Source: Xylophilus sp. GW821-FHT01B05 (GTDB lineage Bacteria; Pseudomonadota; Gammaproteobacteria; Burkholderiales; Burkholderiaceae_C). Taken from it: a DNA stretch of 64,000 bases. The first letter of the stretch is position 1, and the number at the start of each line of letters is the position of its first letter. Both the position numbers and the translations under genes were made by a program. The stretch is taken from contig CP152408.1 in NCBI GenBank assembly GCA_038961845.1, positions 2,108,001 to 2,172,000 on the forward strand, read 5' to 3'. Of this stretch, positions 44,509-53,041 are shown piece after piece. The notes below the pieces were generated by a model, which was not told the origin of the DNA, ran no database searches, and worked only from the letters and a program-made list of their open reading frames with translations.

Positions 44509-46041
44509 ATGAAGCCGATCTGGATAGTAGACGACGACCAATCCATCCGCTTCGTGCTGGAGAAAGCGCTTCTGCGCGAAGACCTGCCCACCCGCAGCTT
44601 CACCAATCCGCGCGAAGTGCTCGCAGCGCTGGAAGAAACCCAGGACGACGATGTCGACAACCAGGGCCCGCAGGTGCTGGTGAGCGATATCCGCATGCCG
44701 GGTGGCTCTGGCCTCGATTTGCTGGAGAAGGTCAAGGAAAAGCTTCCAGGCCTGCCGGTCATCATCATGACCGCGTTCTCTGACCTGGACAGCGCCGTAT
44801 CGGCCTTCCAGGGCGGCGCGTTTGAATACCTGCCCAAGCCTTTCGACTTGCCCAAGGCGGTGGAACTGATCCGCCGCGCCGTGGAAGAAAGCCAGCGCGA
44901 AGAAGTGGCCGAAGAGCGCATGGCCGCCACGCCCGAGATGCTGGGCCAGGCGCCGGCCATGCAGGACGTGTTCCGTGCCATCGGGCGACTGTCACAAAGT
45001 AACGTAACGGTGATGATCACCGGCGAGTCCGGCTCCGGCAAGGAACTGGTGGCGCGTGCGCTGCACAAGCATTCGCCGCGCGCCAACGGGCCGTTTGTGG
45101 CGATCAACACCGCGGCCATCCCCAAGGACCTGCTGGAGTCCGAACTGTTCGGCCATGAGCGCGGCGCCTTCACCGGCGCGCAAACCATGCGCCGCGGCCG
45201 TTTCGAGCAGGCCGATGGCGGCACGCTGTTCCTCGACGAAATCGGCGACATGCCGTTTGACCTGCAGACGCGGCTGCTGCGCGTGTTGTCGGACGGGCAG
45301 TTCTACCGTGTGGGTGGACACAACGCCGTCAAGGCCAATGTGCGCGTCATCGCTGCCACCCATCAGGACCTGGAACAGCGCGTGAAAGACGGCGTGTTCC
45401 GCGAGGATTTGTTCCACCGCCTGAACGTGATCCGGCTGCGCCTGCCGGCGCTGCGCGAGCGGCGCGAGGACGTGCCCATGCTCACGCGGCACTTCCTGCA
45501 GCAAAGCGCCAAGCAGTTGGGTGTCGAGCCCAAGCGCATTGCCGACTCCGCGCTGGTGCGGCTCGGCAGCTTTGGCTTCCCGGGCAATGTGCGGCAACTG
45601 GAAAACATCTGCCACTGGCTGACCGTGATGGCGCCAGCACAGGTGATCGAGCCCAAGGATTTGCCGCCCGAGGTGTCTGGCACGGAGTTTCACTCCATGC
45701 CGCTGACATCCCTGCCGACAGCGCCCACCCTGGCGCAGCCGGTGGCGGTACTGGCCGATGCTCCGGCAGGCGCGGTATTCACGAGCGAGATGGCGCCCCC
45801 TCTTGCCGTGGAAGCGGTGCCGGCCAGTCCGGGCTGGGAGCAGGGCCTGGAGGCCGAGGCGCTGGCCCTGCTTGGCGAGGGCCGCCACGACGTGTGGGAT
45901 GAGCTGTCGCGCCGCTTCGAGTCGCGCCTGATCCTGACCGCGCTGGCCAGCACCCGTGGGCGCCGCATCGAGGCCGCGCAAAAGCTCGGCATCGGGCGCA
46001 ACACCATCACGCGCAAGATCCAGGAACTGGGGCTGGAATAG
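44509..46041 (+). CDS. glnG: Nitrogen regulation response regulator NtrC
   Basis: A 510-residue sigma-54 activator. The receiver domain has acidic residues DDD at 8-10 and the phosphoacceptor Asp60 in VSDIRMPGG. The numbering is shifted from 54 in E. coli because of an acidic insertion (TQDDDVDNQ). The AAA+ domain has Walker A GESGSGK (172-178), the sigma-54 loop GAFTGA (219-224) and FLDEIGDMPFDLQTRLLRVL. A Pro/Ala-rich linker of about 80 residues precedes the Fis-type DNA-binding helix (GRRIEAAQKLGIGRNTITRK). It would act at the glnA sites described above. It ends five bases from the convergent LysR gene. Confidence 0.96.
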   Translation: MKPIWIVDDDQSIRFVLEKALLREDLPTRSFTNPREVLAALEETQDDDVDNQGPQVLVSDIRMPGGSGLDLLEKVKEKLPGLPVIIMTAFSDLDSAVSAFQGGAFEYLPKPFDLPKAVELIRRAVEESQREEVAEERMAATPEMLGQAPAMQDVFRAIGRLSQSNVTVMITGESGSGKELVARALHKHSPRANGPFVAINTAAIPKDLLESELFGHERGAFTGAQTMRRGRFEQADGGTLFLDEIGDMPFDLQTRLLRVLSDGQFYRVGGHNAVKANVRVIAATHQDLEQRVKDGVFREDLFHRLNVIRLRLPALRERREDVPMLTRHFLQQSAKQLGVEPKRIADSALVRLGSFGFPGNVRQLENICHWLTVMAPAQVIEPKDLPPEVSGTEFHSMPLTSLPTAPTLAQPVAVLADAPAGAVFTSEMAPPLAVEAVPASPGWEQGLEAEALALLGEGRHDVWDELSRRFESRLILTALASTRGRRIEAAQKLGIGRNTITRKIQELGLE

Positions 46042-46046
46042 TCCGG

Positions 46047-46973
46047 TTACGGCGCCGCTTCGGCGGCGTCTCCTGTGTCCCCCGCTTCCTCGGCCGCAAT
46101 GGTCTGCAGGAAGCGTTGCACGGCCGGGTTCTCACTGCGGGAATGCCGGGCCAGTGCGATGCCTATCGATGCGTCGGCCGGCAGATCCGACAGTGGCCTG
46201 AACACCGCCCCCGCCGACGATTGCAGCGGCGTATTGGCGGCAGGCACCAACGCCAGCCCAAGGCCGCTGGCGACCAATCCCAATACCGTTTGCACCTGAA
46301 CCGCCTCTTGCGTGATGTGGGGTGCCACGCCTGCGCGCTGCAGCAGCAGGCTTGCCGCCGCATGCAGGCCGCCGACCGGTGAGGGGGCGTAGCCGATAAA
46401 GGGCTGGCCACCCAGGTCGTGCAGCGACAGCATCTCTTGCGCGGCCAGCGGGTGGCCGGGGGGCAGGGCGACGCAGAACGCGTCTTGCTCTATGGGGTGA
46501 AACAGCACGTCTGGCGGCCGGCTGGTGGGCACGCGGACAAAGCCCAGGTCCAGCGTGCGCGCCTCCACCAATGCCAGCAATTCCTGGTTCGTGCCCTCTC
46601 GCAACTCCAGGCGCACATTCGGGTAGCGCTGGCTGACGGCACGCACCAGCCGTGGCAGCAGGCGCAAGGTCACCGAGCCGCTGAAGCCGATGTGCAGCGT
46701 GCCGACCTCGCCAGCCACGGCGGAGCGCGCATTGGTGGCCACATCTGCCGCAGCATCGAGGCAGCGGCGCGCTGATTCCAAAGCGCCCAGGCCCGCAGGT
46801 GTCAGGCGCACTCCGCGCGAGCTGCGCACGAACAGCGGCGTGCCTATTTCCTCTTCGAGCTTGCGGATCGCCACCGAGAGCGGCGGTTGCGCCATGAACA
46901 GCCGCTCGGACGCCGCCCGAAAGCTCCGCTCTTCGGCCAGCACCACGAATTGCTTCAGTTGTCTGAGGTCCAT
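46047..46973 (-). CDS. LysR-family transcriptional regulator
   Basis: A 308-residue regulator. The N-terminal helix-turn-helix (LKQFVVLAEERSFRAASERL, PPLSVAIRKLEEEIGTPLFV) leads into a periplasmic-binding-like effector domain (residues about 90-300). It is transcribed away from the Bug/CoA gene set, the classic arrangement for a regulator of that set. Its start lies only three bases from an inverted repeat with T-N11-A geometry (46976-46990), suggesting autoregulation. The inducer is unknown; a pathway acyl-CoA or acid is likely. Confidence 0.92.
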   Translation of the reverse strand: MDLRQLKQFVVLAEERSFRAASERLFMAQPPLSVAIRKLEEEIGTPLFVRSSRGVRLTPAGLGALESARRCLDAAADVATNARSAVAGEVGTLHIGFSGSVTLRLLPRLVRAVSQRYPNVRLELREGTNQELLALVEARTLDLGFVRVPTSRPPDVLFHPIEQDAFCVALPPGHPLAAQEMLSLHDLGGQPFIGYAPSPVGGLHAAASLLLQRAGVAPHITQEAVQVQTVLGLVASGLGLALVPAANTPLQSSAGAVFRPLSDLPADASIGIALARHSRSENPAVQRFLQTIAAEEAGDTGDAAEAAP

Positions 46974-46975
46974 CT

Positions 46976-46990
46976 ATACACCGTGTGTAT
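46976..46990. promoter_or_regulatory. LysR-type operator (T-N11-A inverted repeat)
   Basis: ATACAC, CGT, GTGTAT forms a 6 bp inverted repeat with T and A eleven bases apart. It sits directly upstream of the regulator's start codon and between the divergent genes. Confidence 0.6.
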
Positions 46991-47000
46991 CGAAGCTTGC

Positions 47001-47016
47001 ATCCAAAGTATTGGAT
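47001..47016. promoter_or_regulatory. Second inverted repeat in the lysR-bug intergenic region
   Basis: ATCCAA, AGTA, TTGGAT is a perfect 6 bp inverted repeat. It lies 25 bases from the T-N11-A site, a spacing compatible with a second contact of a LysR tetramer or another regulator's site. Confidence 0.4.
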
Positions 47017-47131
47017 CAGATATGGAAGCCTGCCTACGATGCGGCGTGCATACCTGCCGCAGGGTGCACCCAAGCGCAAGCAGGCCGGTGAACGGCCTTG
47101 TGCTTTGGTTCATACAAAGACGGAGACAAAC

Positions 47132-48109
47132 ATGCGATTCATGCTTTCAAGGCGCCACTGCGCCAGCGTTCTGGCCGCTGCTGGCTTGCTGGCGGCAACG
47201 GGCGCAGCCCAGGCCCAAAACTGGCCCGAGCGGCCGATCAAGCTGGTGGTGCCGGTGTCTGCGGGCGGGCCATCCGACACGGTGGCGCGCGTGGTCGCGC
47301 AGCGGCTAGGTGAGCGGCTGGGTCACCCCATCATCGTGGACAACAAGCCCGGCGGCGGCGCCAATATCGGCACCGACTTCGTCGCCAAGGCGCCTGCCGA
47401 TGGCTATACGCTGCTGCTGGGTTCGACCACGCAGGCGATCAACGCCACGCTTTACCCCACGCTCAACTACGACCTGCTGCGTGATTTCGCGCCGGTGTCG
47501 CGCCTGACCACCGGGCCGTTGGTGCTGGTGGTCAACAACCGGTTGCCGGCCTCCAATGTGAGTGAGCTGGTCGCGCTGTCCAAGACCAAGCCGCTCAACT
47601 TCGCGTCTTCCAACGTGGGTGCGTCGACCCACCTGGCGAGCGAGATGCTCAAGTCGCGCAGTGGCATGGATGCCCAGCACGTGCCCTACAAGGGCAGCGG
47701 TCCCGCGCTGACCGACACCATGGCCGGGCAGGTCGACTTCATGTTCGACACCATGCTCAGTGCCATGCCTTTCGTGACCGCCGGCAAGCTCAAGGCATTG
47801 GCCGTGACCAGCGCGCAGCGCGTGCCCACCGCGCCCAACCTGCCGACCATGATCGAGTCCGGCATGCCGGGCTTCGAGGCCACGGCCTGGAACGGCATCT
47901 TCGCGCCCGCCAAGACTCCGGCGGCCATCGTCGCCCGGCTCAACACCGAGATCCAGAAGGTGCTGGCCGAGCCGGAGGTGAAAGAAAAATTCGCGGCCCA
48001 GGGCTTTGCCGTGGCCGGCCAGACGCCGCAGGATTTTGGCCAGTTCACCCGCGCCGAGATCACCAAATGGGGTGAGGTCGTGAAGGCCTCCAAGGCCACC
48101 GCCGAGTAG
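47132..48109 (+). CDS. Bug-family solute-binding receptor 1
   Basis: A 325-residue periplasmic receptor of the tripartite tricarboxylate (TctC/Bug) group. The signal peptide ends near ATGAAQAQ. The mature start WPERPIKLVVPVSAGGPSDT, then PIIVDNKPGGGANIGTDFVA and PADGYTLLLGST, are hallmark Bug motifs. These bind small carboxylates or amides and need a TctA/TctB membrane pair, which is not encoded nearby. The ATG at 47132 follows CGGAGAC. It is first of a presumed operon running to 56284. Confidence 0.93.
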   Translation: MRFMLSRRHCASVLAAAGLLAATGAAQAQNWPERPIKLVVPVSAGGPSDTVARVVAQRLGERLGHPIIVDNKPGGGANIGTDFVAKAPADGYTLLLGSTTQAINATLYPTLNYDLLRDFAPVSRLTTGPLVLVVNNRLPASNVSELVALSKTKPLNFASSNVGASTHLASEMLKSRSGMDAQHVPYKGSGPALTDTMAGQVDFMFDTMLSAMPFVTAGKLKALAVTSAQRVPTAPNLPTMIESGMPGFEATAWNGIFAPAKTPAAIVARLNTEIQKVLAEPEVKEKFAAQGFAVAGQTPQDFGQFTRAEITKWGEVVKASKATAE

Positions 48110-48145
48110 GCCGCACCCCGCCCCGCCACCCAAGGAGACATATCC

Positions 48146-49135
48146 ATGAGCAAGATCCGCAAGATCCATCGCCGCCTGGCAACAGGCTTCTTCTTCGCTC
48201 TCACGGCCGCTGCCGCTGCGGGCAGCGCCTGGGCCGACAGCTATCCGAGCAAGGCGGTGAAGATCGTCGTGCCGTACGCACCCGGTGGCGCCAACGACAT
48301 CGTGGCCCGGCTGGTGGCGCAGAAACTGACCGATGCGATGGGCCAGCCGGTCATCGTCGAGAACAAGCCTGGCGCCTCGGGCAACCTGGGGGCCGAGCAG
48401 GTGGCGCGCGCGCCAGCCGACGGCTACACGCTGATCCTGGTGACCACTGGCCACACCATCGCGCCTTCGCTCTACAAGAACCTGCGCTACAACATCCGGA
48501 CCGACCTGGCGCCGGTGACCGAGTTCACCAGCGGCCCGCTGCTGGTCATGGTGAATCCATCTTCGCCCTACAAGACGGTGGCTGACGTGATCACCGCCTC
48601 CAAGGCCAAGCCCAACTTGATCAATTTCGGCTCGGCCGGCAATGGCTCGTCTACCCATCTGGCGGCGGAGCTGCTGGCGTCCATGGCGGGCATCAAGATG
48701 ACCCACATCCCCTACACCGGCAGCATGCCGGCGATGCAGGACGTGATGTCGGGCAATGCCCAACTGGTGATGGACCTGATGCTGTCGGCCGCACCGCAGG
48801 TGGCGGGTGGCCGGCTGCGCGCCATCGGCATCACCAGCGCCAAGCGCTCGCCGCAACTGCCCGATGTACCCACCGTGGCCGAGTCCGGCCTGCCGGGTTT
48901 TGAGGTGGGCGTCTGGAACGGTCTGATGGCGCCCGCGGGCACACCCAAGCCGGTGATCGACAAGCTCAACGCCGAGATCCGCAAGGTGCTGGCCGACCCG
49001 GAGATGAAGAAGCGCTTCGAGGCCCAGGGCTTCGAGGCCGCCTGGACGCCGCCGGAGAAGTTCGGCGCGCTGATCCATTCCGAGATCGACCGCTGGGCCC
49101 AGGTGGTCCAGTCCTCTGGCGCCAAGGTCGAATGA
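48146..49135 (+). CDS. Bug-family solute-binding receptor 2
   Basis: A 329-residue receptor related to the preceding protein. Signal peptide, then YPSKAVKIVVPYAPGGANDI, PVIVENKPGASGNLGAEQVA and FEVGVWNGLMAPAGTPKPVI. It is similar in length and motif layout to receptor 1 but clearly diverged, so a local duplication is old. Two receptors ahead of one catabolic set suggest two related ligands. The ATG follows AAGGAGA. Confidence 0.93.
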   Translation: MSKIRKIHRRLATGFFFALTAAAAAGSAWADSYPSKAVKIVVPYAPGGANDIVARLVAQKLTDAMGQPVIVENKPGASGNLGAEQVARAPADGYTLILVTTGHTIAPSLYKNLRYNIRTDLAPVTEFTSGPLLVMVNPSSPYKTVADVITASKAKPNLINFGSAGNGSSTHLAAELLASMAGIKMTHIPYTGSMPAMQDVMSGNAQLVMDLMLSAAPQVAGGRLRAIGITSAKRSPQLPDVPTVAESGLPGFEVGVWNGLMAPAGTPKPVIDKLNAEIRKVLADPEMKKRFEAQGFEAAWTPPEKFGALIHSEIDRWAQVVQSSGAKVE

Positions 49136-49177
49136 CCCGGGCCGCTCTTCGTCATCCCTGCCAACCCGCTCAGTCCC

Positions 49178-51319
49178 ATGCCTGCCAGCCACGCCCTCAG
49201 CCGCCTCCTGAACCCCCGCTCCGTCGCCGTGATTGGCGCGTCTGACGACGCGCTGCGCATCGGTGGCCGCCCGCTCAGCTACATGCTCAGCCAGGGCTAC
49301 CAGGGGCGGCTGATGCCGGTCAACCCGAACCGGCCCAGCATCCAGGGCCTGCCGGCCTTTGCCAGCGTGGCTGCGTTGCCTGAGACGCCGGACGTGGCCA
49401 TCGTCGCCGTCGCGGCCAGGCTGGCGCCGCAGGTGGTGGCGGACCTGGGCGCACGCGGCACGCCGGCGGCCATCGTGTTCTCTGCCGGCTTTGCCGAGAT
49501 GGGCGAAGAGGGCGCGCTGCTGGAGCAGCAGATGGTGGCCGCGGCGCGCGCCAGTGGCATACGCCTGCTGGGGCCCAACTCGCTGGGCGTGCTCAACCCG
49601 CGCATCGGCTTCTATGGCAGCTTCACCTCGGTGGTGGAGATGGGCTTTCCGCAGCCGGGCCGCGTGGGCATAGCGAGCCAGTCGGGCGCCTATGGCAGCC
49701 ACATCCTGGGGCTGGCGCGCGAATTTGGCATTGGCGTCTCGTCCTGCGTGATGAGCGGCAACGAATGCGACATCACCCTGGGTGATTTGGTTCAGGCCTT
49801 TGTCGAGGACGGTGATACCGATGTGATCACCGTCTACTCAGAAGGCATCCGCGACGGCCAGCGCCTGCTGGCGGCGCTGGAGGCCGCGCGCCGCGCGCGC
49901 AAGCCGGTGGTGATGATGAAGGTGGGCACCAGCGCGGTCGGCAGCGCCGCGGCGCAGTCGCATACCGCCTCCATCGCCGGCAACGACGCGGTGACTGATG
50001 CCGTATTGGCCGACTATGGCGTGGTACGCGCCCGCTCCACCGAGCACATGCTGGACGTGGCGCGGCTGGCCACGCGGCGCATTTATCCGGTCAACAACTC
50101 GCTAGGCGTGATCACGGTGAGCGGCGGCGCTGGCGTGATCGTGTCCGACGCGGCCGAGGTGGTGGGCCTGCCCATGCCCGAGATGCCGGCCGCCGCACAA
50201 AAGCACTTGAAGGCGCTGATCCCCTTCGCCGCGCCGCGCAACCCGGTGGACTGCACGGCGCAGTTCATGAACGACCTGAGCATTGCCGGCCGCTTTGCCG
50301 AGGCCGTGGTGCAAGAGGGCGGCTACCAGTCCATCCTGGGTTTTTTCACTTACACCGTGGGCGCGGCCTCTATCGCGGATGGCTTGCGCGCGCAGCTCAA
50401 GGCCGTGCGCGACAAGCACCCGGACCGACTGTTTGTGCTGTCCATCCTGGCCTCGAAAGAGCGCGTGCGCCAGTACGAGGAAGACGGCTTCACGGTGTTC
50501 GAAGACCCGGCGCGCGCGGTGATTGCGATCGAGGCCATGGGCCGCTTTGGCGATGCCTTTGCACGCCAGCCGGGCCTGCCCGCGCCAGTGGTGCCACAGA
50601 TGGCGCTGCCAGCGGATACGCCGAGCGAGGCCGAGGCCAAGCGCGTACTGGCCGCAGCCGGCATTGCGGTGGCGCCCGAGCGCTCTTGTGCCACGGCCGA
50701 GGTGGCAGTGGCTGCGGCCGAGGCGCTGGGCTGGCCCGTAGTGATGAAGATCCTGTCGCCCGACATCCTGCACAAATCCGAGATTGGTGGCGTGCTGCTG
50801 AACGTAGCTGACGTAGACGCGGTGCGCGCCGGCTTTGCCACCTTGATAGCGCGCGGCAAGAGGGCGGCACCCGCTGCCCGCATCGAAGGCGTGCTGGTCG
50901 CCAAGCAACTGAGCGGTGGCGTCGAATGCATCTTGGGCATCCAGCGCGACCCGGTGTTTGGCCCGGTGGCCATGTTTGGCCTGGGCGGTATTTTTGTCGA
51001 GGTGATGAAGGACGTGGTGCTGCAGCAGTGCCCGTTTGGCGAAGACGTGGCCGAGAAGATGATCCGCTCCATCAAGGGCGCGCCACTGCTGCTGGGCGCG
51101 CGCGGCAAGCCGCCGGTGGATGTGAAGGCATTGGCCGCGATGCTGGCGCGCCTGTCGGTGTTTGCGCACCAGGCTGGGCCACGCTTGCAGTCCATCGACC
51201 TGAACCCGGTGTTTGCCTTGCCAGCAGGGCAGGGCGCTTACGCGGCTGATGCGGTGATCGAGTTGCTGCTCGCCACGCCAGCGGCCGAGTCGCCAGTTGT
51301 GGCAGAGGCTTTGGCGTAA
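49178..51319 (+). CDS. NDP-forming acyl-CoA synthetase (acetate-CoA ligase family)
   Basis: A 713-residue enzyme that joins a carboxylic acid to CoA with ATP giving ADP and phosphate. Domain order: CoA-binding Rossmann domain (SVAVIGASDDALRIGGRPL), succinyl-CoA ligase-like domains with the phosphorylated His262 in QSHTASIAGND, and a C-terminal ATP-grasp domain (from about residue 480; VVMKILSPDILHKSEIGGVL). Related enzymes are used for feruloyl-CoA (Fcs-like) and pimeloyl-CoA, so the acid here is not fixed. It is the likely entry step of the pathway. Repeat copy G follows its stop. Confidence 0.9.
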   Translation: MPASHALSRLLNPRSVAVIGASDDALRIGGRPLSYMLSQGYQGRLMPVNPNRPSIQGLPAFASVAALPETPDVAIVAVAARLAPQVVADLGARGTPAAIVFSAGFAEMGEEGALLEQQMVAAARASGIRLLGPNSLGVLNPRIGFYGSFTSVVEMGFPQPGRVGIASQSGAYGSHILGLAREFGIGVSSCVMSGNECDITLGDLVQAFVEDGDTDVITVYSEGIRDGQRLLAALEAARRARKPVVMMKVGTSAVGSAAAQSHTASIAGNDAVTDAVLADYGVVRARSTEHMLDVARLATRRIYPVNNSLGVITVSGGAGVIVSDAAEVVGLPMPEMPAAAQKHLKALIPFAAPRNPVDCTAQFMNDLSIAGRFAEAVVQEGGYQSILGFFTYTVGAASIADGLRAQLKAVRDKHPDRLFVLSILASKERVRQYEEDGFTVFEDPARAVIAIEAMGRFGDAFARQPGLPAPVVPQMALPADTPSEAEAKRVLAAAGIAVAPERSCATAEVAVAAAEALGWPVVMKILSPDILHKSEIGGVLLNVADVDAVRAGFATLIARGKRAAPAARIEGVLVAKQLSGGVECILGIQRDPVFGPVAMFGLGGIFVEVMKDVVLQQCPFGEDVAEKMIRSIKGAPLLLGARGKPPVDVKALAAMLARLSVFAHQAGPRLQSIDLNPVFALPAGQGAYAADAVIELLLATPAAESPVVAEALA

Positions 51320-51321
51320 TT

Positions 51322-51383
51322 CCAATTTTTAGAAGAAAAGTGGCCAAAGCCCAGGTGCTGACTGGGCTTGTAGCTACAAAAAG
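51322..51383 (+). repeat. Dispersed palindromic repeat, copy G
   Basis: A 62 bp copy between the acyl-CoA synthetase and MaoC genes. Arms AGCCCAG (51348-51354) and CTGGGCT (51362-51368) enclose GTGCTGA; TTGTAGCTAC follows. It closely matches copy A in the core. Confidence 0.8.
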
Positions 51384-51396
51384 CGGAGCAATCGCC

Positions 51397-52266
51397 ATGC
51401 CTCTCGATCCCCAGAACCTGCTGTCTCGCCCATTCGCCCCGGTAGAGCAGGCCTACAGCGCGCACGACAGCATGCTCTATGCCCTGGGCTGCGGCCTGGG
51501 CGCCGACCCGCTTGATGCGGGGCAGCTGCGCTACGTCTACGAGCGCGCCGCAGGCGGCCTGCAGGCGCTGCCCACGCTGGCCAACGTGCTGGGCTACAGC
51601 GGCTTCTGGGCCGACCAGCCTGATACCGGCATCACCTGGCAAAAGCTGGTGCATGCCGAGCAGGCCATTGAACTGCACCAGCCGCTGCCCGCAGCAGGCC
51701 GCGTGATCGGCCATACCCGCGTGGTCGGGCTGCACGACAAGGGCGCAGACAAAGGCGCGCTGATGCTGCTGCAGCGGCGCGTGACCGATGCCGCCACCGG
51801 CACGCTGCTGGCCACCGTCACGCAGACCACCATGCTGCGCGCCGATGGCGGTTTTGGCGGATCGCATGGCCTGCCGCTGGCTGCGCCGCACGTCATCCCT
51901 GAGCGTGCGCCCGACCATGTCTGCGACTTGCCCACGCTGGCGCAGGCCGCGCTGCTGTACCGCCTGAATGGCGACTTCAATCCGCTGCATGCAGACCCGG
52001 CCGTGGCGCAGGCTGCAGGCTTCTCGCGGCCCATCCTGCATGGGCTGGCGACCATGGGCGTGGCGCTGCATGCGGTGCTCAAGACCGTGCTGGGCTACGA
52101 CGCCGTGGCCGTGCGCGGCATGCGCGTGCGCTTTACCGCGCCGGTGCTGCCGGGCGAGATATTGCGCACCGAGCTGTGGCGCGACGGCAGCGTGGTGTCG
52201 CTGCGCACCACCGCGCTGGAGCGCGGCGTGCTCGTGCTCAACGCAGGCCGCATCGAGCTCGCCTGA
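51397..52266 (+). CDS. MaoC-family (R)-specific enoyl-CoA hydratase, two-hotdog type
   Basis: A 289-residue hydratase-2-like protein made of two hotdog halves. The C-terminal half has the hydratase-2 motif NGDFNPLHADPAVAQAAGFS with the catalytic Asp and His, followed by RPILHGLATMG. The N-terminal half has LPTLANVLGYSGFW. It would add water to a trans-enoyl-CoA to give the (R)-3-hydroxyacyl-CoA. The ATG at 51397 follows GCGGAG; the open frame reaches 51340, but that start would lie within repeat copy G. Confidence 0.88.
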   Translation: MPLDPQNLLSRPFAPVEQAYSAHDSMLYALGCGLGADPLDAGQLRYVYERAAGGLQALPTLANVLGYSGFWADQPDTGITWQKLVHAEQAIELHQPLPAAGRVIGHTRVVGLHDKGADKGALMLLQRRVTDAATGTLLATVTQTTMLRADGGFGGSHGLPLAAPHVIPERAPDHVCDLPTLAQAALLYRLNGDFNPLHADPAVAQAAGFSRPILHGLATMGVALHAVLKTVLGYDAVAVRGMRVRFTAPVLPGEILRTELWRDGSVVSLRTTALERGVLVLNAGRIELA

Positions 52267-52291
52267 ATCGAATCAACGAAGGAGTTTTCAA

Positions 52292-53041
52292 ATGGATTTG
52301 CAGATCAATGGCAAGGTTGCCATCGTCACCGGCTCGGCCCGCGGCCTGGGCGCCGCCACCGCGCGCCGGCTGGCGCAAGAGGGCGCCAAGGTCGTCATCA
52401 CCGACATCCTGCAAGAGCAGGCCGAGGCCACCGCCGCCGCACTGCGCGCCGATGGCCTGCAGGCGCACTGCATCGTTGCCGACATCACCAAGGGCGCTGA
52501 AGTGCAGCGCCTGGTGGACGAGACCATTGCCCACTTTGGCGGCGTGCACATCCTGGTCAACAACGCCGGCTTCCCGCGCGACAAGTACCTGGTGAAGATG
52601 AGCGAAGACGACTGGGACCTGGTGATGGAAGTCATGCTCAAGGGCGCCTTCCTGGCTTGCAAGGCCGTGATGCCGAAGTTCATTGAGCAGGGCTGGGGCC
52701 GAGTCATCAACATCAGCTCGCGCGCACACTTTGGCAACCCCACGCAGGCCAATTACTCGGCCGCCAAGGCCGGGCTGATCGGTATGGCCAAGGCGCTGGC
52801 GATTGAGGAAGGGCGCTACGGCATCACCGTGAACTGTGTGGCCCCCGGCTTCATGGAAACCGAGATGGTGCAGGCCCTGCCCACCTACGAGACCATCAAG
52901 GAGCGCGCTATCGCCATGCAGCCGATCAAGCGCGTGGGCAAGCCCGAGGACATTGCCAATGCTGTGGCCTTCCTGGCATCCGAGCGCGCCAGCTTCATCA
53001 CCGGCGAAGTACTGCATGTGACCGGGGGCCGCTATGGCTGA
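52292..53041 (+). CDS. Short-chain dehydrogenase/reductase
   Basis: A 249-residue NAD(P) oxidoreductase. TGSARGLG (residues 13-20) binds the cofactor, NNAG follows near 89, and the catalytic Ser-Tyr-Lys triad is in NISSRAHF and NYSAAKAGL. The acidic Asp after the second strand (ITDILQEQ) suggests preference for NAD(H). With the MaoC hydratase upstream and a thiolase downstream it probably oxidises a 3-hydroxyacyl-CoA. The ATG follows AAGGAG. The next gene starts 8 bases before its end. Confidence 0.92.
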   Translation: MDLQINGKVAIVTGSARGLGAATARRLAQEGAKVVITDILQEQAEATAAALRADGLQAHCIVADITKGAEVQRLVDETIAHFGGVHILVNNAGFPRDKYLVKMSEDDWDLVMEVMLKGAFLACKAVMPKFIEQGWGRVINISSRAHFGNPTQANYSAAKAGLIGMAKALAIEEGRYGITVNCVAPGFMETEMVQALPTYETIKERAIAMQPIKRVGKPEDIANAVAFLASERASFITGEVLHVTGGRYG

